The notes under the pieces were generated by a model. The model was not told the DNA's origin. It was given only the letters and a program-made list of their open reading frames with translations, and did no database searches. Below are positions 63,953-64,000 of a DNA stretch of 64,000 nucleotides, one piece after another. The stretch lies in NCBI GenBank assembly GCA_902792105.1, contig CADAYK010000006.1:26007-90006 (forward strand), read 5' to 3'. Source of the stretch: an uncultured Ruminococcus sp. GTDB taxonomy: Bacteria > Bacillota > Clostridia > Oscillospirales > Acutalibacteraceae. A program made the translations under genes and the position numbers. Numbering within the stretch: the first letter of the stretch is position 1; each line of letters starts with the position of its first letter.

Positions 63953-64000
63953 TTCAGGTTATGTGAAATAAACACACAATCACATACGAAATTATTGCTT

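Noticed and set aside
1-64000. Cohesin or scaffoldin gene to match the dockerins
   Set aside because: Looked for across the window; no cohesin-like domain was seen, so the partner must be elsewhere.

Overview
The window reads as chromosome of a low-to-moderate GC Firmicute of the class Clostridia, most like the Ruminococcus / Oscillospiraceae group and reminiscent of the starch degrader Ruminococcus bromii. The signs are Firmicute gene orders (gdpP-rplI-dnaB, tilS-hpt-ftsH, dnaG-rpoD, ecfA1-ecfA2-ecfT-truA, ruvCAB), RNase J, a T-box on thrS, SigA-type promoters with 17-bp spacers, and secreted amylolytic enzymes carrying type I dockerins. Taxonomy is inferred from gene content only. No rRNA, tRNA, CRISPR array, phage or transposase gene was seen.

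Layout. 1-7.6 kb: galU, a frameshifted dockerin-SGNH hydrolase, a PHP phosphatase, an ACT/UPF0210 pair, a K+ channel, and an AGCS amino-acid symporter behind a glycine riboswitch. 7.6-15.1 kb: an ATPase-CYTH fusion and two tandem secreted pullulanase-type GH13 enzymes, one with a dockerin and starch-binding module, the other with a C-terminal membrane anchor. 15.4-24.3 kb: dnaG-rpoD-zincin, a YigZ protein, rpmE, thrS with a T-box and a co-transcribed degenerate VanY-like protein, and a membrane protein. 24.4-32.7 kb: small secreted proteins, a flavoprotein, a MATE transporter, a YdcF-type membrane protein, a lipoprotein, a structured gene-free stretch and a Clp ATPase with a zinc finger. 32.8-42.8 kb: a long minus-strand run of ruvCAB, lipoprotein, methyltransferase, ECF module, truA, propeller protein, cvpA, pgsA. 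42.8-50.5 kb: a DUF2804 protein, an Rrf2 regulator, a cytosolic GH13-DUF1653 fusion and a secreted AmyE-like alpha-amylase whose dockerin and last starch-binding module are frameshifted. 50.5-63.8 kb: uvrA, ftsH-hpt-tilS-dnaB-rplI-gdpP, rnjA and rnhA.

How it fits together. The carbohydrate theme is extracellular starch attack (two pullulanase-type enzymes and one alpha-amylase, with CBM26-like and dockerin modules) followed by intracellular maltodextrin processing (the GH13-DUF1653 enzyme). Dockerins imply a cohesin scaffold elsewhere in the genome; none is in this window. Three single-base frameshifts, all in two dockerin-bearing secreted genes, contrast with the intact housekeeping genes.

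Two families of short, protein-less, inverted-repeat elements (called repeat A and repeat B here) are scattered through the window. A 60-bp A derivative sits inside the thrS T-box leader. A half-copy of B supplies the C-terminus and stop codon of a membrane protein and touches the thrS promoter. A full B copy starts at the stop codon of the DUF2804 gene. These insertions and the frameshifted amylolytic genes are the most unusual things seen; no wholly new multi-gene system is evident.
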